A DNA stretch of 64,000 nt, taken from Eutypa lata. Its lineage: Eukaryota > Ascomycota > Sordariomycetes > Xylariales > Diatrypaceae. Made by a program: the position numbers and the translations under genes. The DNA is taken from positions 2,418,001 through 2,482,000 of the forward strand of contig JAKULF010000010.1 in NCBI GenBank assembly GCA_022661535.1. The letters are read 5' to 3'. The notes under the pieces are model-generated. The model ran no database searches. It saw only the letters and a program-made list of their open reading frames with translations, and was not told where the DNA came from. Every line of letters begins with the position of its first letter. The first letter of the stretch is position 1. This document shows, in pieces, positions 60,101 through 64,000 of this stretch.

Positions 60101-60197
60101 TAGCAGCGATCGAACGATCCCGGATATTCGCTCGGATAGCAGATTTGGCGAAATGGGCAAGGTCGGAGGCACGAAACGACTCTACAGGAAGAACTAG
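57138..60197 (+). CDS. GAR (GAS2) domain protein, probable microtubule-associated
   Basis: A single-exon frame of 1019 residues. Residues about 809-862 (IKLFIRTVGERNERVMVRVG, then GGWSDLGEYLREYALHHG) match the GAR domain of GAS2-related proteins, which binds microtubules in animals. The N-terminal third is helical: SAAERSFATRTAVASQKIHEW, DEWLERLEAIEEDYAQWEIA. The long centre is disordered, rich in Ser, Pro and acidic residues, with repeated S/T-P motifs suggestive of phosphorylation. The C-terminal end is basic with further SP/TP sites. No calponin-homology domain, which accompanies GAR in animal GAS2 proteins, is visible. A role at the cytoskeleton or spindle is inferred from the domain alone. 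Confidence 0.8.
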   Translation: MMTDQRALTPSGLRNPLRRHLRSSSQSPSRQRLGDDLLSRLSPATAVESLRTPTGALKLCLDQASAAERSFATRTAVASQKIHEWVDELSLWPWPAQGGSAGFEIPPAKRRKLFDTETPTESPKGEPADLNPQPNIRYFGSLSADDVILYEKRTDQIQEEMEELDLEEIKTQVLHNHILPLSRPGTPFSDAGLSVVSTMSFTKMEDLTAVVTALIMQTLPKLSKLSRLLNTWSIRLLLLPKIPALMTMLTDAEVALRSGWNALKSSDDGSKDPTGADGDRGDGEPTVTRKDFEVMKSVLRGKIQKPGQEVDYMLDALEGMQDTLPDEWLERLEAIEEDYAQWEIAAEQQVQENEWFRTHGTAKPSHLPSQPQTPGPKIQIQGPSPAKDPDSYDDSFLSPPSAPVDRSLANEDASSQDAAGRPSTAEQLEEPAEYGAVKILIDEPSNDTGRLGSAVVDLTEHAAHQRDIDSGAVTKNPSLDYDNNNSGRPGTAAVTNEDLSESDSDLPRLSSGRSSTRSYDGTRDARADANTQGKPALSELDRNVVRASPALSSKISSNSLRRLTTYRESESPILESDEEAEDDEEDELNLPPIIQRARRGSQISMASTVLHGSTSHFFDQSDDAPFREGSAELELPRLPDPDEPFSSDALSPPSSPPLRYKPRSTSVTFKDNPDVAPTPSGSSTPPRSPLAPPVVFDPDVSYELESPSRISNTSDDDRRLQRQIGAILESIPLKIRLNSKASAINLNPPDFQPPRPRPRTSDARDARRPSVSSLSSRAGTPSTFSRSGTPSYMLAPARHTGPRSKSSQEIKVYHLMRAGSDAPIKLFIRTVGERNERVMVRVGGGWSDLGEYLREYALHHGRRSRGEGKVEVTDLPSTTSGHVGSSPSSRPASAMDTPMTPLRVRKTRKSLGEDSLPRVPRTPLSYSNKQGVETPNSESSMQSRDSSKADWDEESSSLGLAGPKPKKVEISDESRAWVESVKEKVRMASSDRTIPDIRSDSRFGEMGKVGGTKRLYRKN

Positions 60198-61493
60198 GAG
60201 AGATTATTCCGGTCATGAGTGTCTTCGGGGGCGGTTACAAAAAGGACTATGGGGGGAGGGACAAGGAAAGGGGCGGTTCGGACGGAAAAGCCGTGTCGGT
60301 CTTCAAGTGGTCAATGCGTACCTTAACTTATGTGCTGGAATGAAAGAAAGGAAAGGGGGGTGGGAAATTCACTGCTTTCTTCCGGATCAACAGGTGTTCA
60401 AGAGCATAGCTGGCTTTGGTGTTTGTTGTTATGGTTCAACGGTCATGGCGATGGCGGGATCCCTGCATTTGGTCGATTTGTGTTTTCTTGGTGTTTTTTC
60501 TATTTTTTATGTTTTGACATTGTTCTTTTTTTTTGGAAGTGTTACTCTCGTTTGGCTTCATAGCGGCCGTCCACAAAATACCCATTTCCTAGTACCATCA
60601 TTACTTACTTTTACCTACCTACCTACTTACTATCAACGAGCTTCATACTATGAACTATGAATGTGAAGAAGATGCCGTTATAGAACGAAACTATTGGCAT
60701 CGATCTTACGTGTGCAGAAGTTGGTGATCCTTGGTATCTTGTATTAGACTGTCTCATTTAATAGAGTAGTTCTATATTAACGCGATAGTTATGATGTAAT
60801 GTCATGTTACCCTTTAGATAGATTACGGATTACACTTATGTGAATTCTTAAGAAGTTAAGTCAAACTTAAGGGACTTGTGCGTTAACAGGTAGTATATAT
60901 TGCTTGAGCTGCTTGCCTAGCTCTCAAGGGCCACTCCCAAAATGAACACTTACCAAATGCAAACCTACCTACTCCCCGTATAATGATTCTATTTGAGGGC
61001 CTTGCTGTCAGGCTCCTCCTTGCCATGCCGACAGTTCATCAGCATTTCGTTTCACACTAGAAAAGTTACCATACCCAAGTGTTTCAGCCATATTGATTAA
61101 GTATCACCAGCCAGCTCGTTTCAGCATCGATTTTGTGTTATCATATTGCTGATCAGTAAGTATGGCATCTGGGCGGAATTTCCCGAGACCTGAACTATGG
61201 GACGGCGAGGTTAGTTAATCGGTCCCTGGAATTTCCGTATCCCCGCTCCGCTCCGAAGGATGGATCCATAGGTCTTTTCCACCTGAATCATCATTCAACC
61301 AGCCCGTCATCCAACTCGGCACCGAGATATTTTTTAATTTAAGTGAATTTACGCCTCACATCCTTCATCTCTGACCATCACCGTCATATATATATTAGCC
61401 TCCATCCACATACGTCTCTTTTATTTTCGTAGCTACTTAGTCACCGAAACAACCCAAGCGCGCCCACCCCAAATTTATTCTATTTGTTCTAAA
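60198..61493. other. Intergenic, about 1.3 kb
   Basis: 3' flank of the GAR gene and promoter of the DUF1772 gene. A frame of 171 codons (60145-60660) overlaps the GAR gene's end in another frame and turns into low-complexity hydrophobic sequence; I do not call it. A TATATATATTAGCC stretch near 61387 could serve as a TATA element for the next gene. Confidence 0.45.
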
Positions 61494-62311
61494 ATGGCGA
61501 ACGACAACCCCCTCCCCCCCACCGTCCGGCTCGCCCAAGCGACCGCCATCCTCCTAGCCACCACAACAGCAGGCGCTAACGCGGGCCTCTCCTTTTTCGT
61601 GATACCGCAAATTCTGTCCTCATCGGGGCGGTCGGCCGGCGCGTAAGTGATTTTCCTTCCATTAAATCTCCCCCCTCTTCCCCCCCCCCCCTTTGTGGTT
61701 AGCTACTTAGCTTCAAGTGCTTGGGAATTTACCAAAAAAAGGGGGTGGGGGTTACATGTTCGGGCCGAAGGCAACTCCCACAGGTCCTCGCTGAGATACC
61801 TACCTGTTTTTTGTTTTTTTTTAATTAATGAAGAACCCGAATTTTCGTGCTGACTCCCGATGTCGAATGAAGCACGGCCCGCAGCTGGGCCGCCATGTTC
61901 GGCGTCACGAGCCGCGTCTTCCCCGTCCCCATGATGGTCGCCCCCGCGCTGCTGAACGGGTTCCTGGCGTGGCGGGTTCCCGGGGCCGGGGGGAGGCTGC
62001 GCGCCGTGTATGCCGCGATCGCCGTCGCTACGCTGAGCATCATGCCGTGGACTCTGGTCGCGCTCATGCCGATCAATCGGATGTTGGAGGCGAGGAGCGC
62101 TAGGTATGATGTTGATCTGTTGAAGGAGAAACGGGAGGATGGGGAGGGGGAGGAGGAAGAGGAAGAGGAAGAGGAAGAGGAGCTTGTAGAGACGCTGCAG
62201 GATCGCGAGACTACGCATGCCTTGGTTGATCAGTGGGGCGTGAGGAATCTGTATAGATCTGCTGTGAGCCTTTTGGCGGGGTGCGCGGGACTTTACGCTG
62301 CTCTGGCATGA
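61494..62311 (+). CDS. DUF1772 (anthrone-oxygenase-like) integral membrane protein
   Basis: Exons 61494-61642 and 61885-62311 give 191 residues. The layout fits DUF1772: a first hydrophobic helix (LAQATAILLATTTAGANAGL), a helix at VFPVPMMVAPALLNGFLAW, another at LRAVYAAIAVATLSIMPWTL followed by the conserved-type MPINRML, and a last helix (SAVSLLAGCAGLYAALA). A Glu-only tract (about residues 137-150), encoded by a GAG/GAA repeat, lies between helices 3 and 4. Some family members oxidise anthrones in polyketide pathways, but no polyketide synthase lies nearby, so I do not assign that reaction. The 242-nt intron is long and contains C, A and T homopolymers. Confidence 0.75.
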
Positions 62312-62335
62312 GTGGTGGTGGTGGTGGTGGTGGTG
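62312..62335. repeat. GTG trinucleotide repeat
   Basis: About seven GTG units lie directly after the TGA of the DUF1772 gene, in its 3' UTR. Confidence 0.85.
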
Positions 62336-62434
62336 TGTATGCTTGGTTTGATCGGGAAGCGAGCTGGGTACGTTGATGGTCATCCTTTGATTTACACTTG
62401 TTTTTACTCCAGCATACTTTACCTCATAAGGCCG

Positions 62435-62760
62435 CTACTCGTACAGCAGGAGGATTTCGCCGTCGATTCGGACGGGGATGTTTTCCGCATAGAAGGCAGG
62501 GTCACTGTTTGGGCATGCCACCATAGCTAGCCTACCGGAGATGGCCCCTGACTCCAACGGCGTTCTGATAGCAGTTGCATAATCAATTGCCTTGCGGACA
62601 TCTGTCAGCTCGTAATAACATCGCACCTAGTGATAAGAGTATGTGTCTATTTGATTGATGGCCTTATTTCTATCACTCTGGTGTTTCCAGATTCTTATAC
62701 ATCCAATATTGCCAAAGGCACCCATCTAGGCCAATGCATGAATCTCGGCTTCACTCCAAC
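62435..62760 (-). pseudogene. Decaying coding remnant with two in-frame stops
   Basis: One minus-strand frame reads as protein-like sequence across three segments separated by TAG codons. They are GWSEAEIHALA, then MGAFGNIGCIRIWKHQSDRN, then RCYYELTDVRKAIDYATAIR continuing to ACPNSDPAFYAENIPVRIDG. The last segment runs to a TAG near 62435. It may be the 3' part of the gene at 62803-63260, once spliced to it, or a separate remnant. I do not know the family; the ordered look of the last 63 codons is the main evidence. Confidence 0.4.
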
Positions 62761-62802
62761 CAACATAGCGCAGTGAACATGAACAACCGAGTAGGTGGTA
62801 AA

Positions 62803-63260
62803 CTACAGTATCATGGCACCAGCGCCAGCTGTATCCTTAGGTTTACGGCTGATACTACCATCGCTGTTGACCATCTCTTGTACCTCGTTCGAGGAGTCTT
62901 GCACCCTACTATTAGAGGTGCTGTTGTCAGCCTGCCGCATATCAGTTGGCCAGGCGCTCATAACGATAACGTCGTCGTGTGAAACAATCGAATCTACGGT
63001 ACATACCGCTGCTTGCTTGTCTAGAGGGCCGCCAGTAACTAATGCCGGCTTGCTCGGCTGCGCTGCCGGTTGCTTGGATGGATAGGAGTATTAGCGCGTA
63101 CGTTCTCTCGGAAAAAGAAGGGTAGCTCTCTCACGGTAGCACTGTGAGCCTCAAAGATACCGCTGGCAAGATCTACACTCGGCAGAGCGTTGGTACTGCC
63201 GGTATCAAAGCTCTTTCCGACTTTACTTTGATCTTTCTGGCTAGAACCAGACATGTTCAT
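62803..63260 (-). CDS. Small uncharacterised protein, two exons
   Basis: Exons 63260-63102 and 63057-62803 join in phase 0 across a 44-nt intron (GTACGC donor, GCTAAT branch, GCGCAG acceptor). They give 137 residues starting MNMSGSSQKDQSKVGKSFDT. The join turns a frame that would otherwise end after HPSNRQRSRASRH into REN-PSKPALVTGGPLDKQA. The C-terminal part is Ser/Asp-rich and looks disordered. No domain is recognised. The frame may originally have continued into the decaying remnant at 62435-62760, so this could be a truncated gene. Confidence 0.45.
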
Positions 63261-63542
63261 GAATGCTCTAATAAATAACTCTTGTTTATGTTTGGTGCAA
63301 TAGGCAAAGGTTAGTTCTGCACGTTTCTGCGAAATTTATCTAACCAGGTAGTATCTGAAGTGTTGCTGTTGTCTTACAGCAATTATACGTCATCCGTCGG
63401 CGAAGTCCCATTTATCCGACACTGTCCACGATGCATTATAGAATACTACTGGTGATTTACGTCAGATATACGTGTGACTAAGCTCAGACCCATGAACCCA
63501 TATATGTAACAATTGCCATGTTGTTAGTATTACATAAGTTCG

Positions 63543-63665
63543 TTAGAGTATCCCGAAATCAAAGTTGGCGCTGAAAACACCGCCCTGATCCGTCTCGCCT
63601 AAGTCTAGGGTCATAGAATCTACCCAATTGGGCCATTGGTTTTTAATGGTTTCATTATCAACGGT
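63543..63665 (-). other. Possible 3' exon of a gene entering from the right edge
   Basis: A minus-strand frame ends at TAA (63543-63545) with protein-like sequence: SFTVDNETIKNQWPNWVDSM, then TLDLGETDQGGVFSANFDFG. The same frame closes upstream near 63670. I could not find a convincing exon to the right, so it may be a last exon or a remnant. Confidence 0.25.
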
Positions 63666-64000
63666 GAAGCTTCCAACAGGCGATCAATCCCCCTTGATGT
63701 GTTTAGCCCTTCCCTTCGGAAGATACTCGAGATGCTTCGAGTTACGTTCTCGATCTCGGCCATTCTCTTCTTTCATCCTGTGGCGCTCGATTCTTTCGAT
63801 CGAACATCGGTAATTACTTAAGTGACTAGGCTGTGGAACACATACTTTATAAACTTGGGAGTTTCAATGACCCCATGAGGCAGAAGCCCATTACAACACG
63901 GTGCCAATGTATCTAAAGGTCAAGAATTTAGGTGAAATATTTCTAGGTATTTACAGTTCCCTTAAATAAGAAAAGAAAGCTCCATGTCCGAAACCAGTCC

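Noticed and set aside
61494..62311. Anthrone oxygenase and therefore a polyketide cluster
   Set aside because: Only the DUF1772 fold is supported; no polyketide synthase, thioesterase or cluster regulator lies within reach.

Overview
The window looks like nuclear DNA of a filamentous ascomycete (Pezizomycotina, most likely a sordariomycete). Genes are separated by AT-leaning intergenic DNA. Introns are short (about 45-100 nt) with GTAAGT-type donors and CTAAC-type branch sites. The gene families are fungal: NACHT-type NLR, Zn2Cys6 regulators, GH115, Utp13 and Slx1. Exon joins below were chosen because they restore the reading frame and join recognisable protein sequence; none was tested by alignment or RNA data.

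Layout. 1-1455 (-) is the 5' part of an NLR-like gene cut by the window edge. 2677-3706 (+) is SLX1. 6838-12754 (+) is a KDM5/Lid2-type JmjC histone demethylase behind about 3 kb without a recognisable gene. 15730-16101 (+) is a tiny cysteine-rich secreted protein, followed by an AT-rich stretch holding a tRNA-like Pol III unit (16850-16979). 19190-22567 (+) is a GH115 xylan alpha-glucuronidase, and 22866-24083 (-) a haem aldoxime-dehydratase-family enzyme. 26475-28186 (+) is a Zn2Cys6 regulator with a probable GC-AG intron; 28892-30070 (+) is an unknown charged protein.

31160-33650 (+) is a CCCH plus RING-IBR-RING E3 ligase and 33903-35636 (-) a GH47 alpha-1,2-mannosidase. 36213-37877 (-) is a protein kinase gene broken by two frameshifts and a stop. 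38755-39600 (-) is a 2EXR-type gene interrupted by an in-frame TAG. 40856-42045 (-) is a citrate-type mitochondrial carrier and 42582-45416 (-) is UTP13 with a 28-nt micro-exon. 46248-48020 (+) is an unknown, probably membrane-associated protein. 51152-54603 (+) is a cutinase-transcription-factor-1-beta/FarB-like regulator, 57138-60197 (+) a GAR (GAS2) domain protein, 61494-62311 (+) a DUF1772 membrane protein. 62435-63665 (-) holds a small gene and decaying coding remnants.

Functionally the window mixes housekeeping genes (SLX1, KDM5, UTP13, citrate carrier, GH47) with saprotroph or plant-associated accessory genes (GH115, CTF1-beta-like regulator, small secreted protein, aldoxime dehydratase) and genes in decay. 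I see no CRISPR array, no intact transposon and no secondary-metabolite core enzyme. I found no clear new multigene system. The best leads are the broken kinase, the interrupted 2EXR gene, the GC-AG intron, the tRNA-like unit and the small secreted protein.
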